From Candidatus Odinarchaeota archaeon (GTDB taxonomy: Archaea; Asgardarchaeota; Odinarchaeia; Odinarchaeales; Odinarchaeaceae), in contig JAEOUO010000002.1 in assembly GCA_016839265.1 (NCBI GenBank), positions 1-64,000 on the forward strand: a DNA stretch of 64,000 nt, in the 5' to 3' direction. This document shows positions 52,528 through 61,875 of the stretch, piece after piece; the stretch's first letter is position 1; the number at the start of each line of letters is the position of its first letter. Both the position numbers and the translations under genes were made by a program. A model generated the notes under the pieces. That model was not told the DNA's origin. It ran no database searches and worked only from the letters and a program-made list of their open reading frames with translations.

Positions 52528-54468
52528 ATGAGGAAGAGTGTAAAATACAGTTTAGCTCTAATTATAGTTCTCTCCCTAGCCGCTGGCGGCCTCATCCTAC
52601 TGTCCCCTTCAAGAGCTCAAGCAGGTGAAACCACGCTTAAAATAGCTCAAGCCGGAGATCCTATAACACTAGACCCGTATGATTCATGGGATTCAGCTTC
52701 GAACGATATTATAGTGAATATCTACGATACTCTTGTCATGTATGTTCCTTCAACACTTAATTTTAGACCGGGTTTAGCTGTCGGATGGCAGATTTTACCG
52801 AACACTACGATTATATTCAATATTCGGCGTAATGTAACTTTCCATAACGGAGATCCTATGACGCCTTACGATGTATGGTGGAGTCTTCAAAGAGTTTTAC
52901 CTGATGCTAAAAGAAGCGCATTATTTAACAGTACCTATATTAATAACGCTACAGCTAATCCGCACGGATATCAATGGGCTGAATTAGTTGATCGGGAAAG
53001 CTGGGTCTGGTTGTTATATGAAAATATTAAAGATATAAGGATGGCTGACATAGGATTCTGGGGTAACACTACTTATACAGGGGATAACGCAACTGCTGGT
53101 GACGGCTGGGCTGAGATAGTGGTTGAATTTGATGCGCCTTTCGCTCCAGGTCTATCTTTATTCTCCTACGCCGCTACTTCAATAGTTAATTGGAGAGTTG
53201 CAACAGAACTAGGACCGACTGGTATGAAATTCGCTCCAGTAGGGGCTGGAACAGGGCCTTTCGCATTTAACTCATGGATATTAAACTATAAAGTGGTCTT
53301 AGATAAATGGCCGAATTACTGGGGTCAGGTAGCGCATGTGGACCATGTTGAATATCAAACTATACTATCCGCTTCATCCAGAACACTGGCGATAACCACA
53401 GGCTTAGTAGACTTACTATATCCGGAGGCAAGTGACTGGTACACGCTAAAAGATGATCCTAACATAGAGACCTGGCAGGAAGCTGGTCTTGGAACAAGAT
53501 ATATCGGCTTCCAGTGTATGCAAAATGTAACAGGCAGAATGTTTGGTATACTCTCAGATTCAACTGTTAGAAAGGCTTTAAGTTATGCGATAAACTATGA
53601 TGAAATCATTAACGGCGAGCAATTCTTAAACGGTTTAGGTACCAGACTAACTCAACCAGTTGTGCCTGCTATAGAATGGGCTTACAACTCATCTATTAAA
53701 CCTGAAAACGAGGGAGGCATTCTACCCTACTATAATTTAACTAAAGCAAATGAAACACTTAATTCACTTGGACTACTCGACGTTGACGGTGACGGCATAA
53801 GGGATATTAAAGGTTGGGCTTCTAATTCAACAGATGACTTTACTCTAATATACGGTTATAACATAGGTAACGCGCTTAGAGAGAGAGTAGGCTACCTGCT
53901 TCAAGACGCATTCGCGCAGATCGGTGTAAAATTAATAGTTCAGGGAGATCCATGGGATGTATTCTTGTATACGAATTTAGCTGCCGGCGTCTATGATTTA
54001 TGGTTCTTAGGCTGGGGTCCAGATTACATCGACCCTGACACGTACTTCTATCCGCTATTCCATAGCAGTTTCGGTGCTGTATACGATAATGATACTGGAG
54101 AATATACTTGGGGTACAAACGCTGCTGGTGTTAATATTTCTACAGTCGACTATTTACTAGACGCTGCTCGAAGTGAAACTAACCAGACTCTTAGAGCAGA
54201 AATGTACATGAATGCTACGAATATACTTATCAACGAGTATGTTTGGGGCTGGTGTTATATCCCAGACAACACCTACGCTTGGAGAACAACGATTAGCGGT
54301 TTCACTCACAGTCCGCTGCTTCAATTCGACGATCTCGAATACGTTGTTAAAACAGCTGGTGCCGGTGCCGGTGTACCTATTGAAATCATAGGTATCGTGA
54401 TCGGTGTAATAGTGGCGGTTGCTGTTATCAGCGGCATCGCTTACTGGAGAAAAGGCTCTGCAGCTTAA
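52528..54468 (+). CDS. Family 5 peptide/oligosaccharide-binding protein (DppA/OppA-like)
   Basis: A 646-residue extracellular binding protein. A hydrophobic signal segment (LALIIVLSLAAGGLILLS, 9-26) is followed by a mature region with SBP_bac_5 hallmarks (ITLDPYDSWDS, VTFHNGDPMTPYDVWWSLQR, VRKALSYAINYDEIING). A C-terminal helix (IIGIVIGVIVAVAVISGIAY) and a short basic tail follow. The C-terminal anchor is typical of archaeal binding proteins, which stay tied to the cell. It catches peptides or sugars for the two permeases and two ATPases that follow. ATG after AAGGTGATTGA. Confidence 0.93.
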   Translation: MRKSVKYSLALIIVLSLAAGGLILLSPSRAQAGETTLKIAQAGDPITLDPYDSWDSASNDIIVNIYDTLVMYVPSTLNFRPGLAVGWQILPNTTIIFNIRRNVTFHNGDPMTPYDVWWSLQRVLPDAKRSALFNSTYINNATANPHGYQWAELVDRESWVWLLYENIKDIRMADIGFWGNTTYTGDNATAGDGWAEIVVEFDAPFAPGLSLFSYAATSIVNWRVATELGPTGMKFAPVGAGTGPFAFNSWILNYKVVLDKWPNYWGQVAHVDHVEYQTILSASSRTLAITTGLVDLLYPEASDWYTLKDDPNIETWQEAGLGTRYIGFQCMQNVTGRMFGILSDSTVRKALSYAINYDEIINGEQFLNGLGTRLTQPVVPAIEWAYNSSIKPENEGGILPYYNLTKANETLNSLGLLDVDGDGIRDIKGWASNSTDDFTLIYGYNIGNALRERVGYLLQDAFAQIGVKLIVQGDPWDVFLYTNLAAGVYDLWFLGWGPDYIDPDTYFYPLFHSSFGAVYDNDTGEYTWGTNAAGVNISTVDYLLDAARSETNQTLRAEMYMNATNILINEYVWGWCYIPDNTYAWRTTISGFTHSPLLQFDDLEYVVKTAGAGAGVPIEIIGIVIGVIVAVAVISGIAYWRKGSAA

Positions 54469-54480
54469 ATACTCTCCCTA

Positions 54481-54488
54481 TTTTTTTT
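54481..54488 (+). terminator. T-run after substrate-binding protein gene
   Basis: Eight T after CTCTCCCTA, 12 bases beyond the stop. It may end part of the transcripts so that the binding protein is made in excess over the membrane parts, as is common in such operons. Confidence 0.45.
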
Positions 54489-54550
54489 ATTTTTAATGAA
54501 TAGTAAAGTTTAAATTCGATTCTAATAATATTTGTGGAGAGTGTACCTTT

Positions 54551-55567
54551 ATGAAAGGTCTTTACGCTTACATTATCCGTCGTTTAATTCTTCTTATTCC
54601 TGTTGTTTTAGGTGTTATGCTGATTACTTTTATTTTAATGCATTCAATTCCAGGTAACCCTGTCGCTTATCTGGGTGGATCAGGTAAACTTCCGCCTGAA
54701 GCTGTTGAAAAATTAGTTAAAATCTATGGTCTTGATCAACCTTTATTCATTCAATTCTTCCTATATTTAGCTAATCTTTTTCAAGGAAATTTAGGAACAT
54801 CAATATCCGTTAATCCAGGAGCTAATATAACAGATCTTATAGTAACCGCTTTTCCCCATACTGTTGAACTTACAATTTACTCCGCTATTATAATGATTTT
54901 AGTAGGTATACCTGCAGGTGTTATTTCAGCTAAGAAGAGGAATTCTCTGACCGATAATGTAACCCGGGTTGGTGCTTTAATCGGTGTTTCTATGCCTGTT
55001 TTCTGGCTTGGTATAATGCTTCAAATAATTTTCGGTGTTGTTTTTCCAATCTTTCCAATTCTATGGGCTGGTATCCATGAGCCTGCTGTTAAAGTAACCG
55101 GCATATATCTTATAGACGGTTTTATAAGTTTAGATTTCAGAACAATTGTAGACAGTATCATGCATTATGCTTTACCCGCTATCGCTTTAGGCGCTTTATC
55201 TCTTTCAATAGTTACTAGAATGGTCCGCTCCAGCATGTTAGAGGTTCTCGGAGAGGATTATATTAGAACCGCTAGGGCTAAAGGGTGTTCTGAAAACGCT
55301 ACTATTTACAGGCATGCTTTACGTAACTCTCTTATTCCGGCTACAACTGTTATCGGATTGCAGATTGGTGGTTTACTGGGTGGAGCTGTTTTAACGGAAA
55401 CTGTTTTCGCTATTCCAGGTATAGGCAGATTAATAACAGACGCTATAATGAGATCCGATTATCCTCTTGTAATGGCGGGTGTGCTTTTCATAGCGATTAT
55501 CTATATTCTTTCAAATCTTGTGGTGGATGTTTTATATGCGTATCTTGATCCAAGAATAAGATACTAG
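54551..55567 (+). CDS. Peptide ABC transporter permease (DppB-like)
   Basis: A 338-residue permease with about six helices. It begins IIRRLILLIPVVLGVMLITF and contains HSIPGNPVAYL, typical of DppB/OppB. The EAA loop is ARAKGCSENATIYRHALRNS near residue 240. With the DppC-like protein it forms the membrane channel of the peptide or sugar importer. It follows the binding-protein gene by about 80 bases, which hold a T-run, and starts at ATG. The next gene starts 10 bases later, so B, C, D and F are one transcript. Confidence 0.93.
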   Translation: MKGLYAYIIRRLILLIPVVLGVMLITFILMHSIPGNPVAYLGGSGKLPPEAVEKLVKIYGLDQPLFIQFFLYLANLFQGNLGTSISVNPGANITDLIVTAFPHTVELTIYSAIIMILVGIPAGVISAKKRNSLTDNVTRVGALIGVSMPVFWLGIMLQIIFGVVFPIFPILWAGIHEPAVKVTGIYLIDGFISLDFRTIVDSIMHYALPAIALGALSLSIVTRMVRSSMLEVLGEDYIRTARAKGCSENATIYRHALRNSLIPATTVIGLQIGGLLGGAVLTETVFAIPGIGRLITDAIMRSDYPLVMAGVLFIAIIYILSNLVVDVLYAYLDPRIRY

Positions 55568-55577
55568 GTGAACTTGA

Positions 55578-56627
55578 TTGGCTGATGATGATCGAGCAGT
55601 GAAAAATAAAGGTTTGGACAGTGAGGTCTTTCATATTGGTGTAACTGATTTATCTAGTGGAGTGGTTGAAAGAACTCGGATGCGTCGTTTCCTTGACTTT
55701 TTATCAAGGCTTAAGAATCCTTTAACTATTATCGGTATTGTAATAGTTATCGGTTTAATACTTGCAGCTGTTCTCGCACCTTTCATAGCTCCTTATAACC
55801 CTATTAAAATAGATTTAACTTCTAAGAATCTGCCGCCCAGTTTAGATCATCTTTTCGGTACAGACGGATTCGGTCGTGATATTTTCAGTAGAATTCTCTA
55901 CGGAGCTCAGATATCTCTGTTCGTCGGTATAGTGTCTGTTTTAGGTGCTGTAGTTGTAGGTGTTCCATTGGGTATTTTTTCAGCTTATAGAGGCGGGTAT
56001 ATAGATACTTTAATTATGCGGATTATGGATATTATGCTCGCTTTTCCGAGTATTATTCTCGCTATAGCTATAGCAATGGTGATAGGTGCAGGGATGCACG
56101 CGGTTACTATAGCTATCTTAGTTGTGTCTGTTCCCATATATGCTAGAATAGCTAGAGGATCAGCTTTAGCGGTGATGCAGGAAACATATATTGAAGCAGC
56201 TCGAGCTATCGGTGCTCCCGGTGTTAGAATAATCTTTAAACATATTTTTCCGAACATACTTGCACCTATACTTGTGGAGATGACTCTTGACATCGGATCA
56301 GCTGTTTTATCTTTAGCTGGTTTAAGCTTTCTAGGGCTTGGAGCCCCTCCCCCGTACACTTATGATTGGGGTAGGATGATAAGTGATTACTTCAGTTATC
56401 AAGCCGTAACACGATACTGGTGGCAGTTAACTTTCCCTGGGCTTGCTATAGTTTTCTGCGTTTTAGGATGGAATCTACTCGGTGACGGTTTAAGAGATGC
56501 GATGGATCCGAAGCTTCGATTAAAATTATCTAAGGCGGCTAAAAAAATAATTAAAGATTTGAAGCAGAAACAGCACGCTTTGAAGAGGTCATTTAAATCT
56601 AATAAAAAGGTGGAAGTGGTTAATTGA
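55578..56627 (+). CDS. Peptide ABC transporter permease (DppC-like)
   Basis: A 349-residue permease with about six helices. The first about 35 residues are a charged tail, followed by the OppC N-terminal helix (LTIIGIVIVIGLILAAVLAP). The periplasmic-side motif HLFGTDGFGRDIFSRILYGA near 93-112 is classic for DppC/OppC. The EAA loop is EAARAIGAPGVRIIFKHIFP. The C-terminal 30 residues are basic. It pairs with the DppB-like protein. Start TTG 10 bases after dppB. The stop overlaps the next start (TTGA). Confidence 0.93.
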   Translation: MADDDRAVKNKGLDSEVFHIGVTDLSSGVVERTRMRRFLDFLSRLKNPLTIIGIVIVIGLILAAVLAPFIAPYNPIKIDLTSKNLPPSLDHLFGTDGFGRDIFSRILYGAQISLFVGIVSVLGAVVVGVPLGIFSAYRGGYIDTLIMRIMDIMLAFPSIILAIAIAMVIGAGMHAVTIAILVVSVPIYARIARGSALAVMQETYIEAARAIGAPGVRIIFKHIFPNILAPILVEMTLDIGSAVLSLAGLSFLGLGAPPPYTYDWGRMISDYFSYQAVTRYWWQLTFPGLAIVFCVLGWNLLGDGLRDAMDPKLRLKLSKAAKKIIKDLKQKQHALKRSFKSNKKVEVVN

Positions 56628-57661
56628 CAGTGAATGTTTTATTGTCTATTCGAAATCTTAAAACTCACTTCTTCACTGAGGAGGGTGTTGTTCAGGCTCT
56701 TGACGGTGTTGACTTAGAGGTTTATGAAAAAGAGATTATCGGGTTAGTCGGTGAAACAGGCTCGGGTAAATCTGTTACAGCTCTCTCTGTTATGCGTCTT
56801 ATACCGCAACCAGGATTTATAGTAGACGGTGAGATATTTTTTAAAGGGAAACCATTACATTTACTTAGCGAGGAACAGATGCTTCGAATCCGCGGTAAAG
56901 AAATAACTATGATATTTCAAGACCCTATGAATGCGTTGAACCCTGTTTTCACTGTTGGAAACCAGATAGCGGAGACTATTCTACTCCATAATGATGTCAC
57001 TTATAAAGAAGCGTTTAACCAGTCTATTGAACTTTTAAGAAAACTGAATATTCCTAAGCCGGAGAGAATAGTTAACTCTTACCCTCATGAGCTTAGCGGT
57101 GGTATGAGGCAGCGTATTCAAATAGCTATCGGTTTAGCATGTCAACCAGCTTTGTTAATAGCTGACGAGCCTACCACTGCTTTAGACGCTACTATAGAGG
57201 TTCAAGTTCTTGAACTTATTAAAAAACTTAGAGATGAATTTAACACATCTATTATGCTTATAACACATGATTTAGGTGTAATAGCTGAAATGTGTGATCG
57301 TGTAGTAGTGATGTACGCGGGTAACATTGTAGAAAAAACAGATGTTAAAACTATATTTAAACAGCCTCTTCACCCGTACACTCAAGCGCTTTTAGAAGCT
57401 ATACCATACGCTGAGAAAAAGAAGAAAAGCAGGCTTACTACTATTCCAGGTACAGTTCCTAATCTTATAAATCCTCCTTCAGGTTGCCGTTTTCATCCGC
57501 GATGTAAACACGCGATGAAAGTTTGTAAAACACTTAAACCTATGCTACTTGAAGAGCAGCCTGGGCACTTCGTATCATGTTTTCTATATTCTAAAAATAA
57601 AGAGGCTGCGGAAAGTAAAGGAGGCGTATTTGAACCTTTACCTGATAGAATAATTTACTAG
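56624..57661 (+). CDS. Peptide ABC transporter ATPase (DppD-like)
   Basis: A 345-residue ATPase. Walker A is GETGSGKSVTAL (43-54), the signature is LSGGMRQRIQIAIGL, Walker B is LLIADEPTTALD, and the His switch is ITHDLGV. The C-terminal oligopeptide-transporter domain has the Cys-rich motif GCRFHPRCKHAMKVC (three Cys that bind an iron-sulfur cluster in the family). It pairs with the DppF-like ATPase. Its TTG start overlaps the DppC-like stop by four bases. A GTG at 56630 is an alternative. Confidence 0.94.
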   Translation: MTVNVLLSIRNLKTHFFTEEGVVQALDGVDLEVYEKEIIGLVGETGSGKSVTALSVMRLIPQPGFIVDGEIFFKGKPLHLLSEEQMLRIRGKEITMIFQDPMNALNPVFTVGNQIAETILLHNDVTYKEAFNQSIELLRKLNIPKPERIVNSYPHELSGGMRQRIQIAIGLACQPALLIADEPTTALDATIEVQVLELIKKLRDEFNTSIMLITHDLGVIAEMCDRVVVMYAGNIVEKTDVKTIFKQPLHPYTQALLEAIPYAEKKKKSRLTTIPGTVPNLINPPSGCRFHPRCKHAMKVCKTLKPMLLEEQPGHFVSCFLYSKNKEAAESKGGVFEPLPDRIIY

Positions 57662-57680
57662 ATTAACTAGAGGTGTGAAA

Positions 57681-58661
57681 GTGACTGAACCTTTAATACA
57701 GGTAAAAAACCTGGTTAAATATTTCCCGATATACGGGGGTATTCTTCTCAAGGAGATTGGTAGAGTCCATGCTGTTGACGGTGTTTCCTTTGAGATTAAT
57801 AAACAAACTACACTCGGTTTAGTGGGTGAAAGCGGATGCGGTAAGACTACTGTGGGAAGATGTACTATTAGGCTAATCGACCCTACATCCGGTGAAGTCT
57901 ACTATAACGGTGAGAATGTTCTGAAATTTAGAGGGAAACAACTTAATCAATTCCGTTGTAATGCTCAAATAGTTTTCCAGAACCCTCATGCGTCGCTTAA
58001 CCCGCGGATGAAAATTAAGGATATTCTTTCAGAGCCTATTAGAATTCATAAACTTCTTCCTAAAAACGAGATTGAAAAACGTGTACTCCAGTTAATTAAC
58101 GAGGTTGCATTAGAGCCTAGTCACCTCCTCCGTTACCCTCATGAATTCAGTGGCGGTCAAAAACAGCGTATCGTCATCGCTAGAGCTCTTGCGTTAAACC
58201 CTGAATTCATAGTCTTAGATGAACCTACATCCGCGTTAGATGTTTCCGTTCAAGCGCAGATATTAAATTTACTGATGGATTTGCAGAGAAAATTTAAGTT
58301 AACTTATCTTTTTATAACGCATAATCTTAATATATGCAGGCATATAAGTGATGAAATCGCTGTCATGTATGTTGGTAAAATGGTTGAACGCGCTAGCGCT
58401 GATGAGCTTTTCGATGAACCGCTTCACCCTTATACTCAAGCGCTTTTATCAGCTAATCCTGTTCCTGATCCTGAAGCTAAGAGAAGTAAAATAATTTTAA
58501 AAGGAGAGGTTCCCAGTCCTATTAATCCGCCTAGTGGATGTAGATTTCATCCGCGTTGTCCTAAAAGAATGGATATATGTGATAAATCAGAGCCGCCTTA
58601 TATTCAAATTAAACCAGGTCATCATGTAGCGTGCTATCTTTATTCAAAAAATGAGAGTTGA
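57681..58661 (+). CDS. Peptide ABC transporter ATPase (DppF-like)
   Basis: A 326-residue ATPase. Walker A is GESGCGKTTVGR (near 52), the signature is FSGGQKQRIVIARAL, Walker B is FIVLDEPTSALD and the switch is ITHNLNI. The C-terminal domain has GCRFHPRCPKRMDIC. It forms the second half of the ATPase pair that drives the transporter. The GTG at 57681 is chosen because GAGGTG lies five bases before. The GTG at 57675 overlaps that site. The operon ends here or continues into the small membrane protein gene, which starts 5 bases later. Confidence 0.94.
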   Translation: MTEPLIQVKNLVKYFPIYGGILLKEIGRVHAVDGVSFEINKQTTLGLVGESGCGKTTVGRCTIRLIDPTSGEVYYNGENVLKFRGKQLNQFRCNAQIVFQNPHASLNPRMKIKDILSEPIRIHKLLPKNEIEKRVLQLINEVALEPSHLLRYPHEFSGGQKQRIVIARALALNPEFIVLDEPTSALDVSVQAQILNLLMDLQRKFKLTYLFITHNLNICRHISDEIAVMYVGKMVERASADELFDEPLHPYTQALLSANPVPDPEAKRSKIILKGEVPSPINPPSGCRFHPRCPKRMDICDKSEPPYIQIKPGHHVACYLYSKNES

Positions 58662-58666
58662 TAAGA

Positions 58667-59272
58667 ATGGAGCGTCTTTCAAAAAGTGAGCTTTACAGAA
58701 AGAAAAAACTGTCAGGGCTTCTAGGATTTATATTTATAATGTTATCTATTTTATCCGCTTTCATGCTAGGATACCCTTACAGTGCTTTCCTAATTGAAGT
58801 GGGTGGCAGTTTTCTCATATCAGAGTATAATATGCTGTTCATCCTCTGCGGATTAGCGCTTTATTTCACAGGTTTAGTATTCGCTTTTCTAGCTTTTTAT
58901 GTGGATAGGAAACCGTTTAATATGGAACATCCTGTTCGGCGGAGACATAGATCTTTACCGATATTCTTTACATGGCTTTTAGTATGGAATTTTATTGATA
59001 TATTCATAGTAGGCAGCTTCGCTAGAACAGCTATCGAGTTTGTTTCTTTCTGGGTGAATTCTATAAACGATTTTGTAGTTAGATATGTTCTAGTTTTAGG
59101 CTCAATCATTTTATTCATGCTCATACTTATGACATTCACATACAATAAGATTATACCTGATAGAAGTAGCTTAGACTCAAATATGTTTAAGAGGAAGCTG
59201 GTATATGTTGGAATTATATGGGTGTTGATTATAATAGCTTTCAGCTTAGGTGTTTTTATAAATATTCCATGA
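58667..59272 (+). CDS. Membrane protein of unknown function after the dpp operon
   Basis: A 201-residue protein with about five helices (GLLGFIFIMLSILSAFMLGY, a NMLFILCGLALYFTGLVFAF segment, FFTWLLVWNFIDIFIVGSF, YVLVLGSIILFMLILMTFT and VGIIWVLIIIAFSLGVFI). A basic cytosolic loop (HPVRRRHRSLP) separates helices 2 and 3. I do not recognise the family. It starts five bases after the DppF-like stop, so it is probably co-transcribed and translationally close. The start is ATG, and a TTG at 58658 in frame would add three residues. The gene that follows is 13 bases away. Confidence 0.65.
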   Translation: MERLSKSELYRKKKLSGLLGFIFIMLSILSAFMLGYPYSAFLIEVGGSFLISEYNMLFILCGLALYFTGLVFAFLAFYVDRKPFNMEHPVRRRHRSLPIFFTWLLVWNFIDIFIVGSFARTAIEFVSFWVNSINDFVVRYVLVLGSIILFMLILMTFTYNKIIPDRSSLDSNMFKRKLVYVGIIWVLIIIAFSLGVFINIP

Positions 59273-59284
59273 ATTGTGGTTTAA

Positions 59285-60124
59285 ATGAGTTTTTTTAAAA
59301 AATACGTTTACACTCTTCACAGCAATGATGCGGCTCCAATGCTTCCTTTAATAGATGTCACTAAAACCTACGGTTTTAATTTCGCGTGTATTCCTGTTCC
59401 TTTAAGAGTTGACAAGATTATTAACGGGGATTTAACAACGTTTATTACACCTGATAAAAATATAAGTATAAATGTATCCGGTAAATTCTACACGCTTAAT
59501 ATTCTGAAACTAGTGGAAGAGGTGGCTTCTCTTTTAATTCAGTGGAGTAAAAATATTGTTAAATCTAGGTTTAACAGAGATTTGCCACGTGAACGTTTAA
59601 CCTTATGGTTAACTAAATCTTTAAACGCGAAAATATTGGTGCCGACATTATCTGAGGATGCTGGTGATTTTATAAAAAATTATTTTGAAACAGTTCTATT
59701 ATCTTATTTTAAAAAAACTGATTTAATTGAAGCTTTAAAATCTTATTTACATTATATAATTGATAAAACTAAAAAGCGTATTTCTAGTAATAAGTTAAAG
59801 GTTTCAATTGAACAAGTTTATGTGAATTACCCTATTTTAGATGAAGATATAACTGAAGAGGATTATCTTAATCCTGATGTGAAAGGAGTTACTATACCTG
59901 TAGATGTTTATTTAAATAATAAATTGAAGCAGATGAATTTCCGACCATTTCTAATATATCAGGATTTGCTGGAGACTGCTACGTATACATTAAAGAGAAT
60001 AGAGGGATCAGAGTTAGTTACTCCAATGGATTTAATAGAGAAGCGAATAATAAATATTTTTGATGATGATAAATCTCAGGGAGAAGCTGATTTATCCACT
60101 CTTATAAATCATTTCACATTATAG
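59285..60124 (+). CDS. Soluble protein of unknown function
   Basis: A 279-residue protein I do not recognise. It has mixed strands and helices: an N-terminal block (YTLHSNDAAPMLPLIDVTKT), a helical middle (LKLVEEVASLLIQWSKNIVK), a basic stretch (KSRFNRDLPRERLTLWLTKS), and an acidic end (IFDDDKSQGEAD). It has no signal peptide or catalytic motif. It lies between the small membrane gene and prephenate dehydratase with very short spacing, so it is part of a continuing plus-strand run. The ATG follows GTGGTTTAA. Confidence 0.55.
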   Translation: MSFFKKYVYTLHSNDAAPMLPLIDVTKTYGFNFACIPVPLRVDKIINGDLTTFITPDKNISINVSGKFYTLNILKLVEEVASLLIQWSKNIVKSRFNRDLPRERLTLWLTKSLNAKILVPTLSEDAGDFIKNYFETVLLSYFKKTDLIEALKSYLHYIIDKTKKRISSNKLKVSIEQVYVNYPILDEDITEEDYLNPDVKGVTIPVDVYLNNKLKQMNFRPFLIYQDLLETATYTLKRIEGSELVTPMDLIEKRIINIFDDDKSQGEADLSTLINHFTL

Positions 60125-60133
60125 GTGTTAAAA

Positions 60134-60958
60134 ATGATTCAAGTCGCTTTCCAAGGTGAGAAAGGCGCCTATAGTGAAGAAGCTGCTTTACAGTATTTCG
60201 GTGAAAATATTGCATTTAAACCATGTTACAGCTTTCAGGAAGTTTTTGAATATGTTACTGATAGGAAGGTTGAATACGGGATTGTACCAGTGGAGAACTC
60301 TTACACTGGAAGTATCGTAGACACCTTTGATCTTTTATTAAATTATAATGTGAATATAGTCGGTGAGAAGATTCTGCGAATAAAACATAATCTGATAGCA
60401 AATAAAGGAGTCTCATTACCAGATATAAGTGAAGTCTATGCGCATCCTCAAGCTATAGCTCAATGTGATGTTTTTCTTAAAAAAATAGGTAAAAAGATTA
60501 CCCCATTCTACGATACAGCTGGCAGTGTTAAATATATCAAAGAGAAAAAATTAAGAAACGCCGCTGCTATAGCTAGCCGTTACGCTGCTGAAATATATGA
60601 TATGAATATTCTAGCTGAATCTATTGAAAGTTTCTCTAGTAATTACACTCGATTCTATATTATTTCTCTTAAAGAATCTGTTAAAGGCTTGAAAAATAAG
60701 ACTACAATTGTTTTCTCAATTAAAAATATTCCAGGTTCTCTTTATAATTGTTTAAAACCGTTAGCTGAAGCTGGTTTAAACTTAAGTAAAATAGAGTCAA
60801 GACCTGATAGAAAGAAACCGTGGGAGTACATTTTCTACCTTGACTTTGAAGGTGTTAAAGACGATCCGATTGTAAAACAAGCTTTAATAAAGCTTGAAGC
60901 TGAAACTTCATTTCTAAAGATTCTAGGTTCATACCCTGCTGATACTTTAATAATATAG
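60134..60958 (+). CDS. pheA: Prephenate dehydratase
   Basis: A 274-residue monofunctional prephenate dehydratase. The catalytic domain (about 1-180) has GAYSEEAALQYFG, VPVENSYTGSIVDTFDLL, the Thr-Arg-Phe motif SNYTRFYIIS and HPQAIAQC. An ACT domain (about 190-270) contains the ESRP motif (KIESRPDRKKPWEYIFYLDF), which binds phenylalanine for feedback inhibition. It turns prephenate into phenylpyruvate in phenylalanine synthesis. No chorismate mutase domain is present. ATG at 60134 is chosen after AGGTG. A GTG at 60125 is part of the same site. Confidence 0.95.
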   Translation: MIQVAFQGEKGAYSEEAALQYFGENIAFKPCYSFQEVFEYVTDRKVEYGIVPVENSYTGSIVDTFDLLLNYNVNIVGEKILRIKHNLIANKGVSLPDISEVYAHPQAIAQCDVFLKKIGKKITPFYDTAGSVKYIKEKKLRNAAAIASRYAAEIYDMNILAESIESFSSNYTRFYIISLKESVKGLKNKTTIVFSIKNIPGSLYNCLKPLAEAGLNLSKIESRPDRKKPWEYIFYLDFEGVKDDPIVKQALIKLEAETSFLKILGSYPADTLII

Positions 60959-60968
60959 TGAATTGTAT

Positions 60969-61811
60969 ATGTATCCTATTAAATGCTTAATCACGGGTGG
61001 TACAAGTGGATTAGGGAAGGCTACAGCGCTTAGTTTAGCTAAACTACCGTCTTCACATATTATAATTTTAGGTCGTGATAAAAACCGTTGCGAAGCATCA
61101 GTATCGGATATAATTCACGCTACCGGTAATAATTTAGTGGAATACAGATTAGCAGATTTATCTTCTCAAGATAGTATTAGAAGGTTTGTTTTAAAATTTA
61201 AAGAAGATGGAGCATTTATTAATTTACTTATAAATAACGCAGGTGTCATGTGTCAAAAAAGAATTTTAACAGCAGATGGATATGAGATGACGTTCGCTGT
61301 TAATTATCTAGCTCCTTTTCTTTTAACAAATCTTTTAATAGATTCATTAAAAATAAATACACCCGCCCGTATAATAAACGTGGCCTCCGATTTTCACAGT
61401 CAAGAAATAGACTTTGATAATCTTAACGGTGAAAAGAATTTCTCCCCTTTCAACGCTTACAAACTCTCTAAACTTGCGTTAATCATCTTTACATTTCAAC
61501 TTTCTAAAAAACTGTTAAACTCAAATATTACAGTTAACTGTTTTCACCCTGGTTTTCTTAAAACAAATATCAGTCGAGGCTTAGCAGGTCTGTATAAAAT
61601 CGGATTTAAAGCCGCCTCTTTTATATTCGGTAAACCAGCTGAAAAAGCTGCATCTGATTTAACATATTTAGCGGTCTCCCCTGATTTAAATAACGTGACC
61701 GGTAAATATTTTAAAGGCCGTGTTGAATCTAAACCCGCTGCAATCGCATATAATAATCAAATAAGTGAAAAACTATGGGATTTAAGTTTAAAGCTTACAG
61801 GTTTATCTTAA
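60969..61811 (+). CDS. Short-chain dehydrogenase, retinol-dehydrogenase-like
   Basis: A 280-residue classical SDR. The cofactor motif is TGGTSGLGKATALSLA, followed by NNAGVM, the catalytic FNAYKLSKLAL (Tyr-x3-Lys) and NCFHPGFLKTNISRGL. The order and the HPG-x-x-x-T-x-I motif resemble WW-domain/retinol dehydrogenase types acting on lipid-like alcohols or ketones. The substrate is unknown. It starts ten bases after prephenate dehydratase (GTGAATTGT before the ATG), so it is in the same plus-strand run, though no metabolic link is evident. Confidence 0.85.
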   Translation: MYPIKCLITGGTSGLGKATALSLAKLPSSHIIILGRDKNRCEASVSDIIHATGNNLVEYRLADLSSQDSIRRFVLKFKEDGAFINLLINNAGVMCQKRILTADGYEMTFAVNYLAPFLLTNLLIDSLKINTPARIINVASDFHSQEIDFDNLNGEKNFSPFNAYKLSKLALIIFTFQLSKKLLNSNITVNCFHPGFLKTNISRGLAGLYKIGFKAASFIFGKPAEKAASDLTYLAVSPDLNNVTGKYFKGRVESKPAAIAYNNQISEKLWDLSLKLTGLS

Positions 61812-61875
61812 CGTTTAATTAGTAAACTTAATATAACTCTCTTTCTCAAAAATCATAGTTTGCAGGTTGATATAT